A DNA stretch of 64,000 nt from Acrocarpospora corrugata (GCF_009687845.1 NZ_BLAD01000036.1:186001-250000); one strand, 5' to 3'. Counted from the stretch's first letter, positions 36,753 to 45,485 are shown. The notes: a model not told the origin generated them from the letters alone. A program made the numbers and translations.

Positions 36753-36892
36753 ATAACGTTCATCGCGATCGGAAGCCGACCCTGCAATGGCTCGTGTTCA
36801 CCGCACCAAGAGAGAAATCGACGCTGGCGTCCACGGTATGCCTTCAGCCGGACACAAGATCTCTCCAAGTCGCGTCGCTTACCGTCCCGACC
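36503..36892. other. 390-bp gap without a convincing gene
   Basis: It holds the interior and right arm of the inverted repeat described at 36395-36752. It ends in a candidate -10 (TACCGT at 36880-36885) 7 nt before ATG 36893 of the next gene, which suggests leaderless transcription. Confidence 0.5.
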
Positions 36893-37339
36893 ATGCGAAA
36901 GACACATCTCATCGGCGGAACCCTGGCCTTCGTGATCAGCGCAGCCATCCCGGCCCCGGCGCAAGCATCCGCCACCTCCCCCATCCACTGGGGCCCCGTC
37001 AAGTCGTCGGCAGGACACTCCGGCCACGCCAAAGCCGACATCTGGATCACCGACTTCACCACCGAACCATTCGCCGTATACGGCAAGCTCTACGACCGCG
37101 ACACCCACCGCAGCCACTGCGCCTATATCCGCGCGCGCTTCCACTACGTGGGCGGCGGCGCCGGATGGAGCCAACCCCGCTCAACCTGCTCAGCCAAAAG
37201 CTCCTTCCGACTCACCTCAGCCGGAAAAACCAACCAGGTGGACGTAAAGGTCTGCCTCTACAACCTCAGCCCCCGCAAAACCTTCAAGTGCCACACCGAC
37301 GCCATCAAACCCGAAATCATCGCGAACTGGCCCCAGTGA
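36893..37339 (+). CDS. secreted protein of unknown function
   Basis: 148 residues. MRKTHLIGGTLAFVISAAIP with APAQASA is a clear Sec signal peptide with cleavage near residue 26. The mature part is a small beta-rich domain with four Cys (SHCAY, STCSAK, VCLYN, FKCHTD), likely disulfide-bonded. Candidate partner motifs are absent. The gene starts after a TACCGT -10 at leaderless spacing. Its end overlaps the convergent 233-residue gene by 23 bp. Confidence 0.7.
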   Translation: MRKTHLIGGTLAFVISAAIPAPAQASATSPIHWGPVKSSAGHSGHAKADIWITDFTTEPFAVYGKLYDRDTHRSHCAYIRARFHYVGGGAGWSQPRSTCSAKSSFRLTSAGKTNQVDVKVCLYNLSPRKTFKCHTDAIKPEIIANWPQ

Positions 37340-38018
37340 CTAACAACGGCCGCGCAGCGTAGCCGGGAACCCGGCCCAGGATCATCGCGGTCAGGTTGGC
37401 CGGAGCCGAGCCGGTGATGCGGATCGCCGCGTAGGTTTCGTTGCCGTCATCGGCGCGGATCTGAATGCCGAGCCGGAAGCCGGGGAAGTCGGCGGCATGT
37501 TCGTGGCCGTCGTGCAGGGAACCACGTGCGAGATCGCGAATCGTGAAGTTGAGGCGCACCGCGAATCTGGTGGCCGCTTCGAGCCGGTAGCGGTCGTGGT
37601 CGTCGCGGGTGGGCAGGAGGTGCCCGCTGTAGGTATCGGTGGTCAGGGCTTGGTCGTGCGCGGCGTTGTAACGGGCACGGGCCGATTTGCCGCCGGCCCC
37701 CAGAGCCGCGTAGAAATCATCGCTGGAGCCCTCTTCACGGGTGCCTGCGGCGACTATCCACGTCGGGACCTCAGCGTCCGGATCGTCGTCCATCCAAACG
37801 GCTCCGCGCCAGCGTTGGACCTTCACCTTGAACAGCACCACATCATCGATGGCTCGGATGCGCTCGTGCGCAGTGTCGGGATCGGCGTACTGGTCGGATG
37901 CCTTGTCCAGGAGAGGGTGACTGATCGTGTTCAAGGGAATCTGCGCGGAGGGGAGTGACAGCTTCAGGTCATCGCGGAGGACGCGCAGTGTGGGACGAAC
38001 GCGGTGCATGGGCGTCAT
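37317..38018 (-). CDS. uncharacterised 233-residue protein, putative toxin partner of a ribbon-helix-helix gene
   Basis: 233 residues, soluble, with mixed charge. No membrane segment or signal peptide. Noticeable segments are RAIDDVVLFKVKVQRWRGAV (near 55-75), WIVAAGTREEGSSDDFYAAL, RDDHDRYRLEAATRF and ADFPGFRLGIQIRADDGNET. No catalytic motif of RelE, MazF, PIN, Fic or HipA is recognised. The ATG overlaps the stop of the upstream small RHH-like gene (AATGA), the order and coupling of many type II toxin-antitoxin operons. The tail (after about 220) overlaps the convergent gene and may be altered. Toxin activity is inferred from context alone. Confidence 0.7.
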   Translation of the reverse strand: MTPMHRVRPTLRVLRDDLKLSLPSAQIPLNTISHPLLDKASDQYADPDTAHERIRAIDDVVLFKVKVQRWRGAVWMDDDPDAEVPTWIVAAGTREEGSSDDFYAALGAGGKSARARYNAAHDQALTTDTYSGHLLPTRDDHDRYRLEAATRFAVRLNFTIRDLARGSLHDGHEHAADFPGFRLGIQIRADDGNETYAAIRITGSAPANLTAMILGRVPGYAARPLLVTGASSR

Positions 38019-38299
38019 TCCTCCCAGTCGCCAGTGCCACCGAGCTCGTTTACGCGTTCCGGCGACAGGCCGGTGAGCAGGGAGACACTGGAAGACAGAG
38101 AGCCGTCCAGAACCTTCATCGACTCGATCATCCCTCGGCGGATTTGTTCGCGCTGCTGGTCCAGGTAGACGCGAACAGCGACGGCGACCAAGTCTTTCTT
38201 GGTCATCCCGAGGAAGTGGGCTCCCTGGGAGATCAGCTCATCGGTGGCCGGGTCGACTTTCAATGGTGATTGCCGCTTTGCCGGGTGGGGCGTCGTCAT
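38015..38299 (-). CDS. ribbon-helix-helix-like small protein, putative antitoxin
   Basis: 94 residues. SPLKVDPATDELISQGAHFL and GMTKKDLVAVAVRVYLDQQR (about 11-50) fit a beta-strand then two helices as in CopG/MetJ repressors, followed by an acidic tail (VSLLTGLSPERVNELGG, ending GDWEE) of the kind that wraps a toxin. AGGAGGT lies 4 nt before ATG 38299. A perfect palindrome overlaps the likely promoter, as expected for autoregulation. Confidence 0.7.
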   Translation of the reverse strand: MTTPHPAKRQSPLKVDPATDELISQGAHFLGMTKKDLVAVAVRVYLDQQREQIRRGMIESMKVLDGSLSSSVSLLTGLSPERVNELGGTGDWEE

Positions 38300-38316
38300 G
38301 GCTACCTCCTGAGCTC

Positions 38317-38346
38317 ATAGTACCTAGGTACCTCACGCCGGTACAT
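38317..38346 (-). promoter_or_regulatory. promoter and operator of the RHH/233-residue operon
   Basis: On the minus strand TACTAT (-10, 38317-38322) is preceded at 17 nt by TGTACC (-35). The perfect palindrome GTACCTAGGTAC at 38320-38331 overlaps the -10, so a bound repressor would block transcription. Confidence 0.55.
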
Positions 38347-38547
38347 GAAGGCGTCACGGGTGATGCCCTTGAGTAGAACATCTTCGACCCGGTGTGATGC
38401 CGTACGGCCATTGACCCGCTCCGCACGGCAGTCGGTTGCCTTCGTCATCTATCGATCTCGCGTACGCGAACCCGTTCGGCCGCGAGCAGAGTCGGAAACG
38501 GTCACGTCGCCTCGATCGGCGCGTGTCCCGCAACGGGGCAAACGTGA

Positions 38548-39112
38548 TCAGCTACGGCACCAGTTCAGGAAGAACTCCGTGAGGACCGGTGCGAGTACCT
38601 CGGGGGCCACCCCGTGCCACTCGCCTTTAAGCTGCCGATGCTCGCCGTTGGGCAGTTCGGCGGCGACCCTCGCCGCCCAGCCGGGTAGCCGGTCGTCGCT
38701 CGCCTCGCTGTTGATGACCAGTGCCGGTGCGGCGATGGCGGGCAGTTGTTCCCGGGTCACGATCGCAGTGATCGCCGTGTGTGATCGGCACACCCTGCCC
38801 CGCGGCGTACAGCCCCAGCACGGCGCCGGAGGAAAAACCCTCCACGAACGCGGAGCCGCCCGCAGCGTCGATCACCGCGGCCAGGTCCTCCACCTCCCGT
38901 TCCACCGCGTACGGCAGCGTGTCGGTGCTCTCCCCGCGCCCCCGCCGGTCATAGGTGATCACGGTGAACGAGGGGGCGAGCATCTCCGCGAGCGCGCCCA
39001 TCGGCCCGAAACCCCGGTACCCTCCGGCGGCGTCCACCAGCACGAGCGCGGGCCCGTGCCCGACTTGGTCGTACCCGATCGTGGTTCCGTCTTTCGACCT
39101 CACGGTGGCCAT
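38548..39112 (-). pseudogene. alpha/beta hydrolase, internally deleted and frameshifted
   Basis: The N-terminal half (from ATG 39112) is a normal alpha/beta hydrolase: GHGPALVLVDAAGGYRGFGP, TYDRRGRGESTDT and nucleophile elbow VEGFSSGAVLGLYAA. After GVPIT the frame breaks near 38790. The C-terminal part continues in another frame with PALVINSEASDDRLPGWA and catalytic-His region GEWHGVAPEVLAPVLTEFF, ending at 38548. About 100 residues (the cap domain) are missing between them. The promoter side is shared with a divergent TetR gene. No full-length product is possible. Confidence 0.85.
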
Positions 39113-39132
39113 GGCGACTTCCCTTCGATGAG

Positions 39133-39149
39133 TACTGGACAGTCTAGTA
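39133..39149. promoter_or_regulatory. TetR-type operator between the hydrolase remnant and a tetR gene
   Basis: TACTGGACAGTCTAGTA is a near-perfect 17-bp palindrome (arms TACTGGAC and GTCTAGTA, one mismatch) centred in the 47-bp divergent intergenic region. It probably controls both directions. Confidence 0.7.
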
Positions 39150-39159
39150 CTGTAGAAAC

Positions 39160-39771
39160 ATGAGCAGCCAGCCTCGTTTCGCACCCAAACACCTCGCGAT
39201 CATGGACGCGGCCCGCACCCTGTTCCTGCGCAACGGCTACGGCGGCACCAGCATGGACGAGATCGCCGCGCTGGCCGCGGTCTCCAAGCAGACCGTCTAC
39301 AAGAACTTCGCGGACAAGGAACGCCTGTTCATCGAGATCATCACCGCCGACATCGCCCAGGCGGAGGCACAGACCCAGGCCAACGTGCACGCCCTGGCCA
39401 CCAGCGACGACATCGCCACCGACCTGCGCGACTTCGCCCGCAGGCACATCGCCATCGTGCTCCAGCCGCACCTGATGCAGATGCGCCGCGTCATCATCGC
39501 GGTCGCCGACCGTTTCCCCGACCTGGCCGCCATCTGGTACGCCTCCGGCCCCGAACGCTCCCACACCACTCTCGCCGGGCAGTTCCAGGAACTCACCCTC
39601 CGGGGCCGCCTCAACACCCCCGACCCACTGCTGGCGGCCCAGCACTTCAACTGGCTGATCCTCTCCATCCCGCTCAACCAGCTGATGTTCAGCGCGGTCA
39701 CGTTCACCCCGGCCGAACTGGCACACTACGCCGACGAGGGCGTCCGGGTATTTCTCGCCGCGTACGCCTGA
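39160..39771 (+). CDS. TetR/AcrR family regulator
   Basis: 203 residues. N-terminal TetR DNA-binding domain (about 10-57): IMDAARTLFLRNGYGGTSMD, EIAALAAVSKQTVYKNFADKE. The C-terminal ligand domain resembles AcrR-type C-terminal domains (RRHIAIVLQPHLMQMRRVII). It starts 10 nt after the palindromic operator. By position it repressed the divergent alpha/beta hydrolase, now a pseudogene. The regulator itself is intact. Confidence 0.9.
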   Translation: MSSQPRFAPKHLAIMDAARTLFLRNGYGGTSMDEIAALAAVSKQTVYKNFADKERLFIEIITADIAQAEAQTQANVHALATSDDIATDLRDFARRHIAIVLQPHLMQMRRVIIAVADRFPDLAAIWYASGPERSHTTLAGQFQELTLRGRLNTPDPLLAAQHFNWLILSIPLNQLMFSAVTFTPAELAHYADEGVRVFLAAYA

Positions 39772-39804
39772 ACGGGGCAGCGATCGGTAGGCTCCGCTGC
39801 CTAC

Positions 39805-39872
39805 TTGACATCTCCGCTTCAGGTACCGGTAGGTACCATCTATCTGGAGGCACGGTACTACTCGGTACCGAG
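39805..39872 (+). promoter_or_regulatory. promoter with clustered GGTACC palindromes before a tetR gene
   Basis: A perfect -35 TTGACA (39805-39810) is followed 19 nt later by TAGGTA. GGTACC occurs at 39822 and 39832, and the perfect 12-mer CTCGGTACCGAG is at 39861-39872. The arrangement looks like an autoregulated TetR operator set. Confidence 0.55.
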
Positions 39873-39886
39873 CCAAAGGGAAGCGA

Positions 39887-40545
39887 ATGCCTGCAGCGGC
39901 GATGTCGAAACCGGACGGCGAGAGGCCGGCTCGCCAGCGCATCCTCGAAGCGGCCTTCTCTGCGTTCATGGAGGCCGGCTACACCGAGACCAGCACACTT
40001 GAGATCGCCAAGCGCGCGCGGGTCTCGAAGCGGGAGCTGTATGCCCTGGTCGGCAACAAACAGGAAATGCTCGTGGCCTGCATCCGCGAGCGAGCCGAAC
40101 GACTGCAGGCACCCGCCGAACTATCCGAACCCCGCGACCGCCAGAGCCTGGAGCACGCGCTCGTCGCCTTCGGCACGCAACTCCTGTCCGGAACCGCGAA
40201 TTCCGCGGTCATCGCCGTCTTCCGGCTGGCGATCGCCGAAGCAGTGCGCGCACCCGAGGTCGCCCGCGCGCTGGACTCCTTCGGGCGCCAGAGCAGCCGC
40301 GACGTCCTGACGGCGATCATGGTCAAGGCCAAGGAACACGGCTTGCTCAGCAGCCCCGCGCCGGAGATGGCCGAGCAGTTCGCCGGCCTGCTCTGGGGCG
40401 ACCTGATGATCAGCCTGCTCCTCCGTACCGCCGACTCACCGGACCCGAGGAGATCACCCGGCGAGCCCGCAGCGCGGCCAGCGCCTTCCTGCGAGTCCAC
40501 CCGGACACGAAGGCCGAAACACCTTCTCGGCGAGCAGGGACATGA
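39887..40545 (+). pseudogene. TetR family regulator with a C-terminal frameshift
   Basis: ATG 39887 opens a TetR protein: RQRILEAAFSAFMEAGYTET, STLEIAKRARVSKRELYALV, GNKQEMLVACI (DNA-binding domain about 15-65), then a helical ligand domain down to MISLLLRTADSP. There the original frame turns Pro/Arg-rich. The expected ending (PEEITRRARSAASAFLRVHP then DTKAETP) continues in another frame to a TGA at 40543-40545. The DNA-binding part is intact, so a product with an altered tail may still bind DNA. A sequencing indel is an alternative. Confidence 0.65.
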
Positions 40546-40595
40546 GGATGCCGACAACGAGTTCGGCGCAGCCGCAGGCCGCCGCGCTGGTCAGG

Positions 40596-41633
40596 TCAAG
40601 TCTGTGTGAGCTCATTGCGGTCCCCGCCGTACCGCAGCCGGCCGTGAGCGCCGTTGACGATGGGCAGGTACGGCGGCACGTGACCGCAGTCGACGTCAGC
40701 GATGATCGGTACGGCGAGGGGGCCGAGGGCGTCGAGCACCGCTTCGTGCTGGGTGAGGGAGGCGATGCCCGGAGCCCGGGTGCGGCCGACGAGCACCGCG
40801 TTGGCTCCGGTGAAGAATCCGGCGAGCCGCATTCCGTGCAGGTTCCGGCAGATGGCCGCCGCGTTGTCCCCGGCCGCCTCGCGTACACGAGCAGCCCTTC
40901 AGGCGGGGCGAAGGCCGCCATGTCGCCGTAAGGCGTTCCGGTGAGGTTGCACAGGGTTTCGATGCAGCCTCCGATCAACCTCCCCTCGACCCGCACGTCG
41001 CCGTCACCGTCCAGTCGCGTCCGCCGCCCCGGCGTGTCGAGTGTGAACTCCCGCACCTCGGGGGACGTCGCGTAGTCGTCCCATCCCTGTGCCCGGTAGC
41101 GGTTCGGCGAGGTCTGGGTGAAGGTCGCGCGCCCTGCGCCATCGTCACGATGTCCAGCCAGGTCAACAGCCCTTCGGGCGCACGGTACGGCGTGTCCATC
41201 AAATTGTTCCCGTGCACGGTCGCGATCCCGGTCAGCAGCGTCAGCGGCGTCAGCGGCGTCAGCGGCGTGATGATCGTCGACATGTCGGAGAACCCGACGA
41301 CCCAGGTGGGATCGGCCTCGCGAAGCGCGTCCCAGTCGAGCAGCGGCAGCAGGTCGATCACGGTCTCCCCACCCCACGGCGGTACGACGGCCCTGATCCG
41401 GGGATCGGTGAGCATCTCCATCAGCTCGCGCGCCCGTTCGGCCGCCGGAGCGCTGACGTGCGATGAGCCGTCCATGCACGCTCCGACGACCACCTCGTAC
41501 CCGCGCTCCTCCACCGTGCGGATCCCCGCCCGAAGGCGGTCGCGCAGGTTCTCCTCCACTCCGCTGGAGGGAGCGGTGACCCCGACACGGTCACCGGGAC
41601 GCAATGGGCGGGGTATCGCGTATTCATATTCAT
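40596..41633 (-). pseudogene. S66 family LD-carboxypeptidase (MccF-like), multiply frameshifted
   Basis: Three successive frames together give one S66 peptidase: the N-terminal part with RPLRPGDRVGVTAPSSGVEE and VVPPWGGETVIDLLPLLDWD plus WVVGFSDMS, the middle part with RYRAQGWDDY and GRLIGGCIETLCNLTGTPYG, and the C-terminal part with FFTGANAVLVGRT and VPIIADVDCGHVPP. Breaks lie near 41135 and 40890, and probably another near the start (ATG 41633 with AAGGAT upstream is out of frame with the body). A 9-bp microsatellite (GTCAGCGGC, about four copies near 41230-41265, encoding LTP repeats) sits inside. The family cleaves LD-peptide bonds in murein peptides or microcin C. Not functional as read. 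Confidence 0.8.
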
Positions 41634-41667
41634 GATCCTTGCGCAGCCCGCCGGGCTCCCGGACCAA

Positions 41668-42783
41668 TCAGCGCAGACGGGCGTAGAAGGCGCGCAGGTC
41701 CTCGGTCAGCACGTCCGGCACGATGTGGGCGGCATAGTGACCGCCCCGGTCGTACGACTTCCAGTGCACGATGTTCTTGTGATCGCGATCGGCGAACGTG
41801 CGCATGGAGACGAAGTCGCCGCCGAACATCGCGAGGCCGGTCGGGACAGTGGTGGGCGCCTCGGGGTGCTCGGCGTGCGCGTCCTCGTAGTAGAAGCGGG
41901 TGGCCGACGTCGCGGTGCCGGTCAGCCAGTAGAGCATCGTGTTGGTCAGGATGAAGTCGGCGTCCACGTCCACGGTGTCGCCGAACAGCTGTGCGTTCCA
42001 GCCCAGCAGCCCGACCGGCGAGTCGAAGATCCCGTACGACAACGTCTGCGGCTGCTGCGAGAGCAGGGTATTGAACGACATCTTGTTGTCGTAGAACCAC
42101 TGCAGCACTTCCAGCGCCTTCCGGTCCTCCGGGGTGATCTTCTCGAACTCGGCCGGATCGCCGGACGGGAAAGAGAAGATCTGGGTGACGTGCACTCCGA
42201 CGACGTGCTCAGGATCGAACCGCCCGACCTCGGGCGAGACGAACGAGCCGCCGTCGTTGCCGGCGGCGCCGTAGCGGTCGTAGCCCAGCCGCCGCATCAG
42301 CCCCGCCCACGCCCTGGCGGTCCGGTACCGGTTCCAGCCCTTCTCCTTGGTCGGGCCGGAGAACCCGAAGCCGGGCAGTGACGGGATCACCACGTGGAAC
42401 GCCTGAGTGGGGTCCTCCGGGTCGGTGAGGGACTCGATGACCTTCAGGTATTCCACGATCGAGCCCGGCCAGCCGTGCGTGAGGATCAGCGGCAGGGCGT
42501 TCTCGTGCCGCGAGCGTACGTGCAGGAAGTGGATGTTCTGCCCGTCGATCTCGGTGGTGAACTGCGGATACCGGTTGATCTCGGCCTCGTGGGCGCGCCA
42601 GTCGTACCCGTCGCGCCAGTACTCGGCGAGTTTGCGCACGTACTGCACCGGAACGCCGTAGTCCCAGCCCGCGTCCGGGATCTCGTCCGGCCAAAGGGTC
42701 CGGTCGAGCCGGCTGCGAAGGTCGTCCAGCTGAGCCTGCGGAATGTCGATGCGGAAGGGCTTGACCTCGGTGTTTTCGCTCAT
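41668..42783 (-). CDS. epoxide hydrolase family protein (alpha/beta hydrolase)
   Basis: 371 residues. An N-terminal epoxide-hydrolase domain (about 5-110: DDLRSRLDRTLWPDEI, YGVPVQYVRKLAEYWRDGYD), oxyanion-hole HGWPGS (near 122-127), a nucleophile Asp in AAGNDGGSF (usually GxDxG with Trp) and the catalytic His in DRGGHYAAH near the C-terminus. It should open epoxides to diols or hydrolyse related substrates. Divergent from a WYL-type regulator gene 51 bp away, which may control it. Confidence 0.9.
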   Translation of the reverse strand: MSENTEVKPFRIDIPQAQLDDLRSRLDRTLWPDEIPDAGWDYGVPVQYVRKLAEYWRDGYDWRAHEAEINRYPQFTTEIDGQNIHFLHVRSRHENALPLILTHGWPGSIVEYLKVIESLTDPEDPTQAFHVVIPSLPGFGFSGPTKEKGWNRYRTARAWAGLMRRLGYDRYGAAGNDGGSFVSPEVGRFDPEHVVGVHVTQIFSFPSGDPAEFEKITPEDRKALEVLQWFYDNKMSFNTLLSQQPQTLSYGIFDSPVGLLGWNAQLFGDTVDVDADFILTNTMLYWLTGTATSATRFYYEDAHAEHPEAPTTVPTGLAMFGGDFVSMRTFADRDHKNIVHWKSYDRGGHYAAHIVPDVLTEDLRAFYARLR

Positions 42784-42822
42784 GACAGGAACACTACGGA
42801 GCCTTCCGGTCAGCTTCTGTCC

Positions 42823-42834
42823 TAAAGTCCTGGC
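42823..42834 (+). promoter_or_regulatory. candidate -10 for the WYL regulator gene (leaderless)
   Basis: TAAAGT at 42823-42828 is followed by 6 nt and ATG 42835. No Shine-Dalgarno sequence is present. Confidence 0.4.
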
Positions 42835-43818
42835 ATGCTGGAAAGCATGTTGGAGACCTCGGCACGGCTGCTACGCCTGCTGTCGTTGTTGCAGTCCAGA
42901 CGGGACTGGTCCGGCGCGAACCTCGCGGAACGGCTGGACGTGAGCGAGCGGACCGTGCGCCGCGACGTCGAACGGCTGCGCGACCTCGGCTATCCGGTGA
43001 ACGCCACCCGGGGCACCGACGGTGGCTATCGTCTGGGCGCCGGCACCGCCATGCCGCCGCTCCTGCTCGACGACGACGAAGCCGTCGCCGTGGCGGTCGG
43101 AATGCGCACCGCTGCCGCCGGCGGCAGCGTGGCCGGAATCGAGGAGACCTCGGTACGCGCGCTCGCCAAGCTGGAACAGGTGCTGCCCTCCCGGTTGCGC
43201 TACCGGGTCAACGCGCTGCAGACCTACACCGAACCCGTGCCCGCGTACCGGGCCGGCCCGACGGTCGACCCGAGCGTGCTGACCGCGCTCGCCGCCGTCT
43301 GCCGCGACCAGGAGCGGCTGCGGTTCGACTACCGCGCCCACGACGGATCCACCGGTGTCCGTACCGTCGAACCGCACCGGCTGGTGTCGTGGGGCCGCCG
43401 CTGGTATCTGGTCGCGTGGGACGTCGACCGCCAGGACTGGCGCACCTTCCGGGTAGACCGCGTCGAACCACGCGTACCCACCGGCCCGCGCTTCCCCCCT
43501 CGCGACCCACCCGAGGGCGGCGCGGCCGCGTACGTCGCACAGGGGGTCTCGGCCGCCGCCTGGCGCTACCGATCCCGGGTCGTCGTCCACGCGCCCGCCG
43601 AGGTCGTGACCGAGCGCATCAACCCCGCCGTCGGCGTGGTGGAGGCCGTGGACGAGCACACCTGCGTGCTGAACACCGGCGCGGACACCCTCACCACACT
43701 CGCCGTCTACCTCGGCATGCTCGACCTGGACTTCGAGGTCACCGAACCCCCAGAACTCATCGCCCACATCCGCGACCTCACCGCCCGCTACGCCCGCTCC
43801 ACCCCGCCCCGTCCGTAA
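42835..43818 (+). CDS. helix-turn-helix / WYL-domain transcriptional regulator
   Basis: 327 residues. N-terminal winged HTH (about 1-60: LLRLLSLLQSRRDWSGANLA, ERLDVSERTVRRDVERLRDL), then a WYL domain (about 135-215) with LRFDYRAHDG, VEPHRLVSWGRRWYLVAWD (the W-Y-L motif) and TFRVDRVE, and a C-terminal WCX-like extension. WYL domains bind nucleic acid or nucleotide ligands in other proteins. By position it may regulate the divergent epoxide hydrolase. Confidence 0.9.
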   Translation: MLESMLETSARLLRLLSLLQSRRDWSGANLAERLDVSERTVRRDVERLRDLGYPVNATRGTDGGYRLGAGTAMPPLLLDDDEAVAVAVGMRTAAAGGSVAGIEETSVRALAKLEQVLPSRLRYRVNALQTYTEPVPAYRAGPTVDPSVLTALAAVCRDQERLRFDYRAHDGSTGVRTVEPHRLVSWGRRWYLVAWDVDRQDWRTFRVDRVEPRVPTGPRFPPRDPPEGGAAAYVAQGVSAAAWRYRSRVVVHAPAEVVTERINPAVGVVEAVDEHTCVLNTGADTLTTLAVYLGMLDLDFEVTEPPELIAHIRDLTARYARSTPPRP

Positions 43819-43914
43819 CCTCTACGCTGTGCCCGGCGGCCGCCATCGATGATCATGTGGCAACCGTCTCCATGCTCACAGACACGCCGAGCACAAACGG
43901 AGGGGCGATATTCG

Positions 43915-44431
43915 ATGGCCCGGCTGCCGCGGGATCTGCCCATCGTGGAGCGCGACGTCGTGCGGCTGGTCGTGCGAGACGCTTCTCGACCGGATCCTGC
44001 TGTTCCACACCCACGAGATCACCGCTCCAGAACTCGGCCAGTGGTGGGAACTGCCTGGCGGCGGCATCGACCCCGGCGAGAACTACCGCCAAGCCGCCCT
44101 ACGCGAACTACGCGAAGAGACAGGCATCACGATCGACGACGAGCAGATCGGGGCGCCGACCTGGACCCGCGATGGCTCATTCCGCCACCGCGACGTCCGC
44201 CATCTCCAGCACGAGGTCGTCGTCGAGATCCGGCTGGCCGGGTCAGGACCCGACATCGACGACCGCGACCGGCTGGACTACGAGAAAGAGGACTACTTCG
44301 ACTTCCGCTGGTGGCCGATCGCCGAGGTGGTCGCCAGCACCGACCAGTTCTATCCCCGCGAGCTTCCCCACCTGCTGACCCGATTCCTCGACGGCGAGAC
44401 GATCGACGAGCCGCTGGAGATCTGGACGTGA
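43915..44431 (+). pseudogene. NUDIX hydrolase with a single-base frameshift
   Basis: ATG 43915 (GGAGGGG upstream) opens MARLPRDLPIVERDVVRLVV and RDAS, then the frame is lost near 43983-43988, where one extra base fits. The next frame continues with DRILLFHTHEI, QWWELPGGGIDPGENYRQAA and LRELREETGI (a complete Nudix box, GX5EX7REUXEEXGU) and ends at a TGA at 44429-44431. Total about 171 residues, normal for NUDIX enzymes. A sequencing error would restore it. Otherwise it is a recent pseudogene. Confidence 0.8.
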
Positions 44432-44504
44432 CCATCAGCAAGCCCCGACGGCTACACCATCTAAATATCGAGCCCGGGGCTGTTGTATTGGCTCGACTAC
44501 GCCT

Positions 44505-45485
44505 TCAACTTCGTGGTGCGACAGCGCGCATGCGGGCGAGGCCTTCTGCGCGGGTGGTGACGGGACGGTAGCCGAGTTCGGTACGTGCCTTGCGATCGGT
44601 GATGACGAAGGGGCGGCCGTTGAACTCGACGAGCAGGCGGGTGATCGGGGGCTCACCGGGCCGAAGCAGCAGCCGATGAATGAACTCCATGGTGTTCGCC
44701 GCGACCCGCGCCAGCGGGTACGGGATACCGCGAGCCGGGGGCGGCAGTTCCCGAGTGCGCAGCAGGGCAGTGAGGAACTCGCCGATGGTGCTGGTCTCGT
44801 CGTCGAACACGTAGTAGGCCTCGCCTCCTGCGCCGTGGTCCAGGGCGGCGAGGACGCCGCGGATGGTGTTGTCCCGGTGTGAGGTGACAACGGGATGCCG
44901 GCCACCGTCGATGAGCACCATTTTGCCGTCGAGCGCGGCGGCGGCGATCTGCTCGAACATCGGGTCGCCGTCGCCCCACACCCAGCCGGGCCGGATCACG
45001 CACGTGGTGAAACCGGGCGCGTTGGCGCGGCGCACCTCCTGGTCGCTGATCGTCTTGGTGGTCAGGTACGGCGAGTAGCGCGGCTGGCGCAGTGGCCATG
45101 ACTCGTCCGCGTCGAGGATCGGACGCCGGCCGCCGACGAGGCAACCGGCCGCGCCGAGGTGGACGAACCGGCGTACCCCGGCGGATCGTGCGGCGGCCAG
45201 CAGGCTGCGGGTGCCGGCGACGTTGTCGCGGTGGAAGTCGGCGGGACGTCCGCCGTGCATCCGCGCGGCAGCGTGGATCACCGCGTCACAGCCGGCCATC
45301 GCGTGCGCCAGTGCGTCCTGGCCGGACAGGTCGGCACGTACCGGGAGGGCGCCGAGCGCGGCGACACGGTCGGCCGCCCGGTCGCTGCGGGCCAGCGCGA
45401 TGGTGCGGTGGCCGGCGGCGCTCAGCGCGGGGAGCAGCGCGGCGCCGATGAACCCGGATCCGCCGGTGACGAAGATCGTGCTCAT
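44505..45485 (-). CDS. NAD-dependent epimerase/dehydratase (extended SDR)
   Basis: 326 residues. N-terminal nucleotide-binding motif TGGSGFIG (7-14), VIHAAARMHGG (near 70), active-site YLTTK (near 135) and VIRPGWVWGDGD (near 160). The pattern is of 3-beta-hydroxysteroid-dehydrogenase-like or nucleoside-diphosphate-sugar epimerases. Substrate unknown. Its ATG overlaps the stop of the upstream cupin gene (ATGA), so the two are co-translated and likely act on the same compound. Confidence 0.88.
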   Translation of the reverse strand: MSTIFVTGGSGFIGAALLPALSAAGHRTIALARSDRAADRVAALGALPVRADLSGQDALAHAMAGCDAVIHAAARMHGGRPADFHRDNVAGTRSLLAAARSAGVRRFVHLGAAGCLVGGRRPILDADESWPLRQPRYSPYLTTKTISDQEVRRANAPGFTTCVIRPGWVWGDGDPMFEQIAAAALDGKMVLIDGGRHPVVTSHRDNTIRGVLAALDHGAGGEAYYVFDDETSTIGEFLTALLRTRELPPPARGIPYPLARVAANTMEFIHRLLLRPGEPPITRLLVEFNGRPFVITDRKARTELGYRPVTTRAEGLARMRAVAPRS

